The notes below the pieces were generated by a model. The model worked only from the letters and a program-made list of their open reading frames with translations, searched no databases and was not told the DNA's origin. From JAGWAJ01 sp026707615 (lineage in GTDB: Bacteria > Acidobacteriota > Vicinamibacteria > Vicinamibacterales > UBA8438): a stretch of DNA of 64,000 bases. The DNA lies in NCBI GenBank assembly GCA_965207595.1, contig CBDBMW010000010.1, forward strand, positions 531,075 to 595,074. The letters run 5' to 3'. This document shows, piece by piece, positions 53,807-61,561 of this stretch. Position 1 is the first letter of the stretch; every line of letters starts with the position of its first letter. The translations under genes were made by a program, and so were the position numbers.

Positions 53807-55765
53807 CCGGGCCGGGCGTCGACGCGGGACCGGTAGCGGCGCCCGCCGCGAAAGCGATGAACACGCGGGTGCTGGTGGTGGACGACCAGCAGCAGATCCA
53901 CGACGACTTCCGCGAGATGCTGCTGCCGCGGCGCACGACGGCGGCGTCGGACGACCTGGTCGCGGCCTTCATGGATCCGCGGAGCCAACCGTCCGGACTG
54001 GCCCTCCCCCCCTTCGACCTGCGTCACGCCCGGACCGGCGAGGAGGGCTGCACGGCCATCGCGCAGGCGCACGAGCGCGACGAGCCCATCGCCGTCGCGT
54101 TCGTCGATGTCCGCATGCCGCCCGGCATCGACGGCGTCGAGGCCGTGCGCCGCATGCGGGCCGTCGACCGCGACCTGGAAGTGGTCATCATGACGGCGTA
54201 CTCCGACAAGCCGCTGTCGGCGATCATCGGCGACGTCGACCTGCTGCACAAGATCCTCTACGTCCGCAAGCCCTTCGCCCGCGAGGAAGTGCAGCAGATC
54301 AGCCTGTCGCTGGTGAAGAAGTGGAACCTGGAGCGGGACGTGGCCGAGGGACGCCGGCAGCTCACGCACAGTCACCGGCGCCTGGAGGCCGTGCTCGACG
54401 CCACGGGCGACGCCATCGCGATGTACGACCGGGCGGAACGGCTCGTCTTCGCCAACCGCTGGTACGAGGCGTTGTTCGACCTCACGCCGGCCGAGCTGCG
54501 GCAGCTCTCGCTCCGCGACGCGGACGCCCGCTTCGAGGGCCGGACGCGCGAGTCGTGGCAGCCGGGCCCGACCGCGCGGACCGGGCAGAGCACGCCCCAC
54601 CTCGTCGAGCCGCGCCGCCGCCGCGGGGCGCCGCCCGGCGTGTCGCTCTTCTATCGCTTCACGCAGTCCGTCTCCGACACCGCCGGCGAGCCGATCGGCG
54701 ACCTCGTCATCTACCGCGACGTCTCCCGCGAAATCGAGATCGAGCGGATGAAGGCCGAGGTCCACCGCCTCCGCTCGGAGCTGGAGACCACCTACGCGTT
54801 CGACGGCTTCATCGGATCGAGCCCCGGGATGCGCAAGGTGAGCGAGCTGATGCAGCGGGTCGTCGGCAGCGACGTGAGCGTGCTGGTGACGGGCGAGAGC
54901 GGCACCGGCAAGGAGCTCGTGGCCAAGGCGCTCCACTTCAACGGGCCGCGCAAGCGGAGGCCGTTCGTCGCCGTCAACTGCGCCGCCGTGCCCGAGACGC
55001 TGATGGAGACCGAGATGTTCGGGCACGAGCGCGGTGCGTTCAGCGGGGCGACCGCGCAACGCGCCGGATGCTTCGAGCGCGCCAACGGAGGGACGCTGCT
55101 GCTCGACGAGATAGGCGACATGCCGGTCGCGCTGCAGGCCAAGCTGCTTCGCGTGCTGCAGGAGCGCGAGGTCACGCGGGTGGGCGGCAGGGCCACCTTC
55201 CCCGTCGATGTCCGCGTCGTGGCCTCGACGCACCGCGACCTGGAGGCCGCCATCCGCGACGGGGCGTTCCGGGAGGACCTCATACTACCGTCTGGCGGTG
55301 TTTCCCATCGACGTGCCGCCCCTTCGCGAGCGGCAGGAGGACATCCCGCTGCTGGCGGAGCACTTCCGGTCGAAGCACGCCGAGCGGCTCGGCGCCGCCG
55401 TGAAGGGCATCTCCCCCGCCGCGACGGCCCTGCTCGCCCGCTACGGGTGGCCTGGCAACGTCCGCGAGCTGGAGAACGTCATCTGCCGCAGCCTGGTGCT
55501 CGAGACCTCCGACGTGCTCCAGACGGCGACGCTGCCCGCGGAGCTGGTGCCGCCCGGCGTCACGGCGGCGACGACCGGCCCTCGGGAAGCGAACGATGAG
55601 CGGCCGCCCCCCGGAACCCTCGCCGACGTCGAGTGCGGAGCGATCGCCGCCGCCCTCGACAGGTCCGGCCACAACCTCACCCGCGCGGCAACCGCCCTGG
55701 GCATCGACCGAACCACCCTGCACCGGAAGCTGAAGAAGTACGGCCTGCGGGGATCTCGGGCCTGA
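53803..55765 (+). pseudogene. Sigma54-activating response regulator, interrupted by a one-base insertion
   Basis: Receiver domain with VLVVDDQQQIHDDF, phospho-acceptor Asp102 in AVAFVDVRMPPGIDGVEAV, and YVRKPF. A PAS-like region follows (about 190-300), then an AAA+ domain with Walker A GESGTGKE (364-371), the sigma54 loop as GAFSGA, and Walker B GGTLLLDEIGDMP. At 55282 an extra A turns the expected FREDLYYRL into FREDLILPS. The correct sequence (YYRLAVFPIDVPPLRERQED) continues in the next frame from 55283 to a Fis-type HTH (LTRAATALGIDRTTLHRKLK). Repaired, it would be 653 residues. As written, the protein runs to 55599 with an unrelated tail and lacks DNA binding. GTG 53803 overlaps the kinase stop; ATG 53857 is an alternative. 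Confidence 0.88.
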
Positions 55766-55776
55766 AAGACCGCGAC

Positions 55777-55813
55777 GCGGCGGGTGCACGGATGAGCATC
55801 GTGCACCCGCCGC
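55777..55813. terminator. Strong hairpin between convergent genes
   Basis: A perfect 14-bp inverted repeat (GCGGCGGGTGCACG at 55777-55790, CGTGCACCCGCCGC at 55800-55813) with a 9-base loop lies between the ends of the response-regulator and BON-protein genes. There is no T-run on either side, so it would be an atypical, bidirectional stop or a transcript-end stabiliser. Confidence 0.65.
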
Positions 55814-55825
55814 GGTGTGCCGGCG

Positions 55826-56593
55826 TTACGAAAGGGCCTGGAGCTGGTTCTCGACGCGCAGCACGCCCGGCGTCTGCGCCGCCACCCGTTGCATCTCGAT
55901 TCGTTCGATCTCGCTCTGCACGTAGCCGATGAGCGTCACGATGGAGTGGTTCACGATGATGTGGAACGGTGGGTTGCGCATCGTTCGGAACCTCTCGAAG
56001 TGGCTGTTGCTCACGAGGCGCCGCGCGATGAGGCGGCGAATCCGCGCGTCCCCGCTGCTCGGCGACAGCACCTGGATGTCCATTTCCACACCCTGCACAC
56101 CGGGGACCTTCGCGACCCGCTCGAAGAGCTCGCGGGCCTTGTCCCGTCCCGGCGTGACCCGCCCGTTCAACGTCACGATGCCGTTGTCCACGCGACCGCC
56201 TACCTCATCCCAGATCGTGTAGAACGGATAGCGATCGATCGCCTTGCCCACTTCATCGGCGATTCGCTGGTCTTCGCCGGCGAGCACGTCGATCGCGCTC
56301 ACCACGTTCCCTACGCCGCGGACGTCGAGCGCACGCCGCTGCGCCTCATTCTTGTCCCACAGGCTCTGCACCGATCCGGTCAGGGTCACGTCGTTCCGCG
56401 CCACCGTTACCTCGAGTCCGTGTAGCGTTCGACCCTCACGCAGCCGTCGCTCGACGGCCTGCTTGAGCTGCTCGGCGGACTGGTCGCCTGCCCCGGCGGC
56501 AGGCCCGGCGGTATGCGCCCGATCCGTGGCAGGTGCGGCGGTGCCGGCGACGGCGACGCAGAGGAGTGCGACGACAACGATTACGGTACGCAT
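55826..56593 (-). CDS. Exported BON-domain protein
   Basis: A 255-residue periplasmic protein. ATG 56593 opens a signal peptide (TVIVVVALLCVAVAGTAAPA). Three BON domains follow. The first is around LKQAVERRLREGRTLHGLEV then TVARNDVTLTGSVQSLWDKN. The second is around EVGKAIDRYPFYTIWDEVGG then GIVTLNGRVTPGRDKARELF. The third is around RIRRLIARRLVSNSHFERFR then IIVNHSIVTLIGYVQSEIER. The V-x-L-x-G-x-V turn recurs in each. BON proteins (OsmY, BamE-neighbour and secretin-associated types) bind lipids or envelope partners. AAGGAGG lies 12 nt upstream of the start. It is convergent with the two-component genes. Confidence 0.92.
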   Translation of the reverse strand: MRTVIVVVALLCVAVAGTAAPATDRAHTAGPAAGAGDQSAEQLKQAVERRLREGRTLHGLEVTVARNDVTLTGSVQSLWDKNEAQRRALDVRGVGNVVSAIDVLAGEDQRIADEVGKAIDRYPFYTIWDEVGGRVDNGIVTLNGRVTPGRDKARELFERVAKVPGVQGVEMDIQVLSPSSGDARIRRLIARRLVSNSHFERFRTMRNPPFHIIVNHSIVTLIGYVQSEIERIEMQRVAAQTPGVLRVENQLQALS

Positions 56594-57266
56594 GGGTGCT
56601 TGCACCCTCCTTCTCGTCACGCGCCCTGCGCCATTGCAGGGCCGCAAACTTGTCTTTGCACGCAGCGTGCCAACTCCGGCGGGCCCGGCCCTACTGCTCG
56701 GGGGTCTGCTCACGGCCGGCTCGCGCACCGTCGAGTGTCCACTAGAGTGAACAAGGAAAGCCGCAAGGATGGACGTACCGCCCGCAAACTCCAGAAACCC
56801 GGCCGGTAGCCAAGCCAAAGTGCTCCGAGAGGTCGGGCGCTACAGGTGGGAGCCGGGCATGCCCTACGACCCGGACGGCTTCGTCGATCCGGACGGCTTC
56901 CTCCGCCGCTCGTCGAGGTGCGAGCGGTGGCCCCGTTCGCGGGCGTGGGAGGTCGTGATCGTCAGTGTCGATGCACCGAGGACGCGTCGCCACCGCCGTT
57001 GAAGCCGCCACGCCCACGGGAAGGGCCGGCGGCAGGGCGGGCGTGCTCGCCGAATCCCAGGTCCGGCCGGTGAACTGGCTAGCCGGGCGCCCCGAGTAGC
57101 TCCTTCAGATGCGTGCCGGGCGCGTGTGGAGCTGAGGCGACCAGACGGTGCGCTACCCGGCTTGCACGCGTCCGTTGCTTCTGGCCTGATCACCGGCCAG
57201 GGCGCACGGACTCCGCTGAACCGCCGCGTCGCCTCCGCGTTCGTGCTCGCACCGCCGCATGCGGGC
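56594..57266. other. Intergenic region with no supportable gene
   Basis: About 670 bases lie between the BON gene start and the end of the next minus-strand gene. One short plus-strand frame (56769-57002, 77 codons) contains GRYRWEPGMPYDPDGFVDPD, but it has no family I know and ends Arg-rich, so I leave it as unsupported. An inverted TGATCACCGGCCAGGGCG-like stretch near 57185 is weak. The BON promoter should lie in the first 100 bases. Confidence 0.4.
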
Positions 57267-57707
57267 TCACCAGCGGACCGACAGGGCGGCTCCGCGGGCG
57301 GGGCTTGGGGCCGCGCCGTACGGCCGTCTCGAAGCCAGCATCTGCGGCTCGATTTCGGCTCCGCGCCAGGACATCGGCTCGAAGAGCCCGTAGAGCCCGA
57401 AACCGAGCGCCGTCCCGGCGATGCCGGCGCCGATCCAGCCCTCGTCGATGACCCACTTGTTGTTGCTGAACCCGACCGCGGCACCGAGCGCGCCGCCGGC
57501 ACCGATGAGCGCGGCGCTCCAGAGCCGCTGCACCCTCCGGTCGCGGCGGGCGCGCTCCTCGCGCTCCTCTGCCGTGGGGAGCTCGAACCCCGCCGCGAGG
57601 AGCGCTTCGGTCGCCGGTGTCATTCCGGTGGCGTCCTGCGCCGAAGCGCCGACGGGGAGCGACACGGCGACGAGCAGTGCAACAGCGATGAAGCGAGATG
57701 TCGTCAT
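57267..57707 (-). CDS. Small exported protein with glycine-rich membrane segments
   Basis: A 146-residue protein with a signal peptide (TTSRFIAVALLVAVSLPVGA, cleavage near ASA-QD). A charged helix follows (PTAEEREERARRDRRVQRLW). Two Gly/Ala-rich hydrophobic segments come next (AALIGAGGALGAAVGFSNNK and GAGIAGTALGFGLYGLFEPM), resembling glycine-zipper spans. I do not recognise a family. ATG 57707 is chosen for the signal peptide; 15 earlier in-frame residues do not fit. A TACGAT hexamer (minus strand, 57718-57723) lies 10 nt upstream. It stands alone between intergenic regions. Confidence 0.7.
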   Translation of the reverse strand: MTTSRFIAVALLVAVSLPVGASAQDATGMTPATEALLAAGFELPTAEEREERARRDRRVQRLWSAALIGAGGALGAAVGFSNNKWVIDEGWIGAGIAGTALGFGLYGLFEPMSWRGAEIEPQMLASRRPYGAAPSPARGAALSVRW

Positions 57708-58128
57708 AGTGCGGCCGATCGTACCGAACCATGTCTGACATTTGGGTGACATCCAGCGATGATACGGCGGCCATTCGCTGACAAGTTGCTAAGTGTGACA
57801 CGCTGCCGCCCCTTCCGCGCCGTGGCTGCCGCCGGGCCCGAGGCAGAGGCGCTCGCAGGCGTCGTCGTCTCGGCGCCGGGAGCGGCGAGCCCCGCAGTAC
57901 TGGAACGGAAGGTGCGATGGACCGTCGAGCGACCTGCGCCGGGCCGCTGAGCGTGCGGGGTTCGCGACCCGGCACGGTCGCCCGTACTCGCGAGCGCTCG
58001 GGTGAGCGCGTCTCGATGCGCGAGCGCGAAGCGTCACTCTCCGCGGTTGTCAGCCTGTCGGGTCCGACCCCGCGGCCGTCGCGCGAATGACGGCTCCGCC
58101 TTCGCGGCGCGTCGATCCCGGAGAGAAT
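57708..58128. other. Intergenic region downstream of tRNA-Pro
   Basis: About 420 bases hold no recognisable gene; short frames here are Arg/Pro-rich. The right end directly follows the tRNA 3' end on the minus strand. No integrase gene or direct repeat of the tRNA end is visible, so I see no sign of an integrated element at this tRNA. Confidence 0.45.
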
Positions 58129-58205
58129 TGGTCGGGATGACTGGATTTGAACCAGCGACCCCCTGACCCCCAGTCAGGTGCGCTACCAGACTGCGCCACA
58201 TCCCG
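58129..58205 (-). tRNA. tRNA-Pro (anticodon GGG)
   Basis: Read on the minus strand, the acceptor stem is CGGGATG pairing with CATCCCG, followed by discriminator A and an encoded CCA end. The D arm is GCGC/GCGC. The anticodon stem is CCTGA/TCAGG around loop CTGGGGG, giving anticodon GGG, which reads CCC and CCT. The T arm contains GGTTCAAATCC. All arms fold without mismatches apart from a G-T pair at the base of the T stem. Confidence 0.95.
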
Positions 58206-58223
58206 AACCGAAGCGCGGAGCAA

Positions 58224-58697
58224 CTACCGTGCCGGAGCGCCGGTGCGACGCCGGGGACGGCCTCGCACGGCGCCGCGCGGCGGGCGAGCCGCCGATGCAG
58301 GCCTTTCGTCTTCCGACAGCAGGCCCAGAAGATCCTCGAGGCCGCGCTTCACGTCGATTATACGCTCCCGTACGAGCGCGCGCGCCTCCGGCGCCAGGGG
58401 CTCGTCCAGGACCGGGGCCGTTACCGCCGCGGGATCGTCGTCGCGGCTGACCGGAGCGCCGTTGCTCTCGATCTGGCGGCGGGCCGCCCCGAGCGTCAAC
58501 CCCTCCTCGTACAGCAGGCGCTTGATCTCGAGCACGAGATCGACGTCCACCTGCCGGTAGACGCGCGACCGGCCCTGGCGTGTCCCGAGCTCCGGGAACT
58601 CCGTCTGCCAGGACCGCAGGACGAAGGGCTTCACGCCGGCTATCGAGCAGACTTCCGACGCCTTGAGGACGGAACGCTGGGGAGTCCCGATCGTCAT
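58224..58697 (-). CDS. MerR-family transcriptional regulator
   Basis: A 157-residue regulator with the MerR winged HTH: LKASEVCSIAGVKPFVLRSW, then QTEFPELGTRQGRSRVYRQV and DVDLVLEIKRLLYEEGLTLG. AARRQIE begins the dimerisation helix. The C-terminal part is not a known effector domain; it has a helix (APEARALVRERIIDVKRGLE, then DLLGLLSEDE) and an Arg-rich tail. This short MerR type commonly neighbours himA/IHF-like genes, as here, where der lies between it and the HU/IHF gene. TATACT lies about 35 nt upstream of the ATG. It is followed closely by tRNA-Pro. Confidence 0.92.
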   Translation of the reverse strand: MTIGTPQRSVLKASEVCSIAGVKPFVLRSWQTEFPELGTRQGRSRVYRQVDVDLVLEIKRLLYEEGLTLGAARRQIESNGAPVSRDDDPAAVTAPVLDEPLAPEARALVRERIIDVKRGLEDLLGLLSEDERPASAARPPRGAVRGRPRRRTGAPAR

Positions 58698-58747
58698 GGC
58701 CTTCGACGGGCGCTATCGACCGCGCAGTATACATCGCCCGGGCGGCG

Positions 58748-60142
58748 TCATCGACGGCCTCCGCCCTCCCGCGAATCGCGGCCCGCGCGCACCCGGAGGC
58801 GGATCGGCGACCCCTCGAAGCCGAACGACTCGCGCAGGCGGTTGCGCAGGTAGCGCTCGTAGGAGAAGTGGAAGCGCGTCGCCACGTTCGTGAAGAAGAC
58901 GAACGTCGGAGGACGCGCGCCGACCTGCGCGGCGTACTTGATGCGCACGTTGCGGCGGTCCGGGCTCACCGGCGGGTGGCGGCGCGTCACCCGCTCGACG
59001 AAGCGGTTGAGCTCGCCCGTCGCCACGTGACGGGCGCGCGCGGCCGCCACCTCGACGACCCGCGCGACGAGCTTCGGGGCGCGCTCCCCCGTCCGGGCCG
59101 AGATGTGCAGGAGGGGCGCGAACTCGGCGAAGCGGAGAGCCGCGCGCACCTCCCCGTCGAACTGCTTGGCGTAGTTCGGACCGCGGTCCTTGACGAGGTC
59201 CCACTTGTTCGCGGCGATGACGATCCCGCAGCCGGCCCGCTCCGCCTCGCCGGCGATCGCCGCGTCCTGCCTGGCGACTCCGTCGGCGGCATCGACGACC
59301 ACCACCGCCACGTCGGCCTCGGCCACCGCCCGGCGCGCCATGACGAGGCTGACCGACTCGATGCGCCCCGACCGCGCCACCCGTCCGGGCCGCCGCATCC
59401 CGGCCGTGTCGACGAGCCGCAGACCTTGTCCGTGCCAGGTGAAGCGCGCGTCGACGGTGTCGCGCGTCGTCCCCGCGACCTCGCTGACGAGCACCCGTTC
59501 CTCCCGCAACAGGAGGTTGACGAGCGACGACTTGCCGACGTTGGGCCGCCCGATGATGGCGACCGCGAGGTCGGCCGTCCCCCGCGCCGGGGCCGCGTCC
59601 GCGTCCGCCTCCGCCCGCGCACCGCGCCCCCGCGGCAGGCGCGCCACGACGGCGTCCAGCAGATCGCCGACGCCGAGGCCATGCTCGGCCGCGATCGGCA
59701 CGACGGGCGAGACGGCGAGGCGGTGGAACTCCTCGACGCGCTCCTCGGCCCGGCGGTCGTCGACCTTGTTGACCGCGAGAACCACGGGACGACCCGTCCG
59801 GCGGACGTGCGCCGCGACCTGCTCGTCGGCAGGGACGACGCCGTCCCGCCCGTCGGTCACCAGCACGATGACGGAAGCCGCGTCGAGCGCCGCGGCGCCC
59901 TGCACGGCCACGGCCTCCTGGAGGGGGTCGGCGCTGGCTCCGTACACGCCGCCCGTGTCGACCAGCTCGAACTCCGCCCCCAGCCATTCCGCCGCGTGGC
60001 GCAGCACGTCGCGGGTCGTTCCCGGCGTCGGCGTCACGATCGCGCGGCGCGCACCGGAGATGCGGTTGAAGAGCGTCGACTTGCCGACGTTGGGGCGCCC
60101 GGCCAGCACGACGCGGGCCTCACGATTCGGTTGCCTGCCCAT
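58748..60142 (-). CDS. der: Ribosome-associated GTPase Der (EngA)
   Basis: A 464-residue double-GTPase needed for 50S subunit assembly. GTPase domain 1 has the P-loop ARVVLAGRPNVGKSTLFNRI, the switch TPTPGTTRD, then ELVDTGGV and NKVD. After a low-complexity linker (about 190-210), domain 2 has LAVAIIGRPNVGKSSLVNLL, EVAGTTRDTVD, LVDTAGMRRPG and ANKWDLVKD. The C-terminal KH-like domain follows (VSPDRRNVRIKYAAQVGARP, then PTFVFFTNVATRFHFSYERY). All motifs are intact. ATG 60142 is chosen; the frame is open 28 codons upstream, but the extension overlaps the divergent promoter region. Confidence 0.97.
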   Translation of the reverse strand: MGRQPNREARVVLAGRPNVGKSTLFNRISGARRAIVTPTPGTTRDVLRHAAEWLGAEFELVDTGGVYGASADPLQEAVAVQGAAALDAASVIVLVTDGRDGVVPADEQVAAHVRRTGRPVVLAVNKVDDRRAEERVEEFHRLAVSPVVPIAAEHGLGVGDLLDAVVARLPRGRGARAEADADAAPARGTADLAVAIIGRPNVGKSSLVNLLLREERVLVSEVAGTTRDTVDARFTWHGQGLRLVDTAGMRRPGRVARSGRIESVSLVMARRAVAEADVAVVVVDAADGVARQDAAIAGEAERAGCGIVIAANKWDLVKDRGPNYAKQFDGEVRAALRFAEFAPLLHISARTGERAPKLVARVVEVAAARARHVATGELNRFVERVTRRHPPVSPDRRNVRIKYAAQVGARPPTFVFFTNVATRFHFSYERYLRNRLRESFGFEGSPIRLRVRAGRDSREGGGRR

Positions 60143-60172
60143 GCGCCCCGCGGACTTCCGCCCCCGCTGCCC

Positions 60173-60202
60173 TTGACAGCCGTAAGTTATGGTATCTATG
60201 AT
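60173..60202 (+). promoter_or_regulatory. Near-consensus sigma70 promoter of the HU/IHF gene
   Basis: TTGACA (60173-60178) and TATGAT (60197-60202) are separated by 18 bp. Transcription would start near 60209, leaving a 23-nt leader before ATG 60232. The AT-rich block also has GTAA/TTAC ends (60182-60208) that could serve as an autoregulatory site. It is the strongest promoter match in the window. Confidence 0.78.
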
Positions 60203-60231
60203 AGTTACACACGCGGAGACGCGCACCCGAC

Positions 60232-60504
60232 ATGATCAAGGTCGACATCGTCAACGAGGTTTCCCGGGTCGCCGACATCACCAAGGTGAAGTCCGAGCTG
60301 GCCGTCGACGCCGTCTTCGAAGCCATGCGCATGTCGATGCGCCGCGGCGAGCGCATCGAGTTGCGCGGGTTCGGCGTCTTCCAGGTCAAGCCCCGCAAGC
60401 GCGGCATCGGCCGCAATCCCCGCACCGGCAAGGAGGTCCGCATTCCACCCGGACGGACCATCCGCTTCAAGCCGGGCAAGGACCTCCAGAACATCGGAGG
60501 ATAG
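60232..60504 (+). CDS. HU/IHF-family nucleoid protein
   Basis: A 90-residue DNA-bending protein. The N-terminal dimerisation helices are MIKVDIVNEVSRVADITKVK and ELAVDAVFEAMRMSMRRGER. The beta saddle is IELRGFGVFQVKPRKRGIGR. The DNA-inserting arm is RNPRTGKEVRIPPGRTIRFK, with the Pro that intercalates DNA, and the end is PGKDLQ. It is nearer to IHF/HimA than HU by the I-E-L-R-G-F-G-V-F form. It is driven by the promoter at 60173-60202 and is divergent from der. Confidence 0.95.
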   Translation: MIKVDIVNEVSRVADITKVKSELAVDAVFEAMRMSMRRGERIELRGFGVFQVKPRKRGIGRNPRTGKEVRIPPGRTIRFKPGKDLQNIGG

Positions 60505-60520
60505 CCGCTGGCGCCCCCTC

Positions 60521-61519
60521 GTGTCCCCTGATCCCTCGGACCGCGCCGTCGCCCCCGCGGCCGGGTGGCGACCCGCCCCGCTCGGACCGCCCCCGGCCGG
60601 CGCCGGCGGCGGCCTCCCGGCGGCCTACCGCCCCCGCCCGCGGCGGCGCTGGGTTCCGTTCGCCCTGTTCGCGGCCACCGTCGCCACGACGACCTACTTC
60701 GGCTACGTCATGTACGCGGCGTTCGTCGGCGGCGCCGCCGGGGCTTCCGACCCTCCCTCCTGGCTGCACGGCGCGTGGTACAGCGTGACGATCCTGGCGA
60801 TCCTGGGGACCCACGAGATGGGCCACTACTGCGCCTGCCGCTACTACGGAATCGACGCGTCGGTGCCGTACTTCCTGCCGGCGCCCGCCATCACCGGCAC
60901 GTTCGGGGCCTTCATTCGCATCCGGCAGCGGATCCCGACCAAGCCGATGCTGTTCGACATCGGGGCCGCGGGGCCGATCGCGGGCTTCGTCGTGGCCGTG
61001 CCCGCGCTCTTCGCGGGGCTCTCCCTGTCGCAGGTGAGCCCCGCACAGCCGGCGCTGGAAGAGGCAACCGCGATCTACCTGGGGGAGCCGCTCCTCTTCC
61101 AGGCGGCGGCGTGGATCGTCTTGGGCGACGTGCTGCCCGGCCACACGCTCCACCTCCACCCGATGGGATTCGCGGCGTGGTTCGGGCTGCTGGCGACGGC
61201 GCTCAACCTCTTCCCGATCGGCCAGCTCGACGGCGGGCACATCTCCTACGCGGCGCTCGGCGCCCGATCCACCGCGGTCACCGTCGGCGGGGTCGCGCTG
61301 CTGGCCGTCCTGAGCGTCTTCTCGCTGGCCTGGATCCCGTGGACGGTGCTGCTGCTGGCGACGCTCCTGGTCTTCGGGCCGCGCCATCCCCGCACCCTCG
61401 ACGACGCCGTCCCCCTCGACCGGCCGCGCCGACTGGCGGCGCTCGGGACGGCGGTGATCTTCGCCCTCTGCTTCACTCCCACCCCCATCGTCATCAGCAC
61501 CGGCGGCCCGCCGGCCTGA
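60521..61519 (+). CDS. Site-2 protease family membrane metalloprotease (M50)
   Basis: A 332-residue intramembrane zinc protease. After a Pro-rich N-terminus, membrane spans begin at VPFALFAATVATTTYFGYVM. The zinc motif is LAILGTHEMGHYCACRYYGI (HEMGH). The family's PDZ-less core continues with VPYFLPAPAITGTFGAFIRI, GAAGPIAGFVVAVPALFAGL and the second motif ALNLFPIGQLDGGHISYAAL (LDG, third ligand). Three further spans follow. The form matches the plant EGY/bacterial M50 group that begins after a divergent N-terminus. It starts 16 bp after the HU/IHF gene, so co-transcription is likely; targets are unknown. Confidence 0.93.
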   Translation: MSPDPSDRAVAPAAGWRPAPLGPPPAGAGGGLPAAYRPRPRRRWVPFALFAATVATTTYFGYVMYAAFVGGAAGASDPPSWLHGAWYSVTILAILGTHEMGHYCACRYYGIDASVPYFLPAPAITGTFGAFIRIRQRIPTKPMLFDIGAAGPIAGFVVAVPALFAGLSLSQVSPAQPALEEATAIYLGEPLLFQAAAWIVLGDVLPGHTLHLHPMGFAAWFGLLATALNLFPIGQLDGGHISYAALGARSTAVTVGGVALLAVLSVFSLAWIPWTVLLLATLLVFGPRHPRTLDDAVPLDRPRRLAALGTAVIFALCFTPTPIVISTGGPPA

Positions 61520-61561
61520 TTCCGGTAGTCGCCCGCGCCCCTGGCCTCCCCGCCGAACGCA

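Noticed and set aside
52099..55599. A single 1166-codon frame suggesting a kinase-regulator fusion
   Set aside because: Its first 560 codons are an out-of-frame reading of the kinase. The real regulator begins at the GTGA overlap at 53803.
56769..57002. A 77-codon plus-strand ORF containing RYRWEPGMPYDPDGFVDPDG
   Set aside because: No recognised family, no ribosome-binding site and an Arg-rich end; not enough to call a gene.
58129..58205. tRNA-Pro as an attachment site of an integrated element
   Set aside because: No integrase gene, no repeated tRNA end and no foreign-looking segment next to it.
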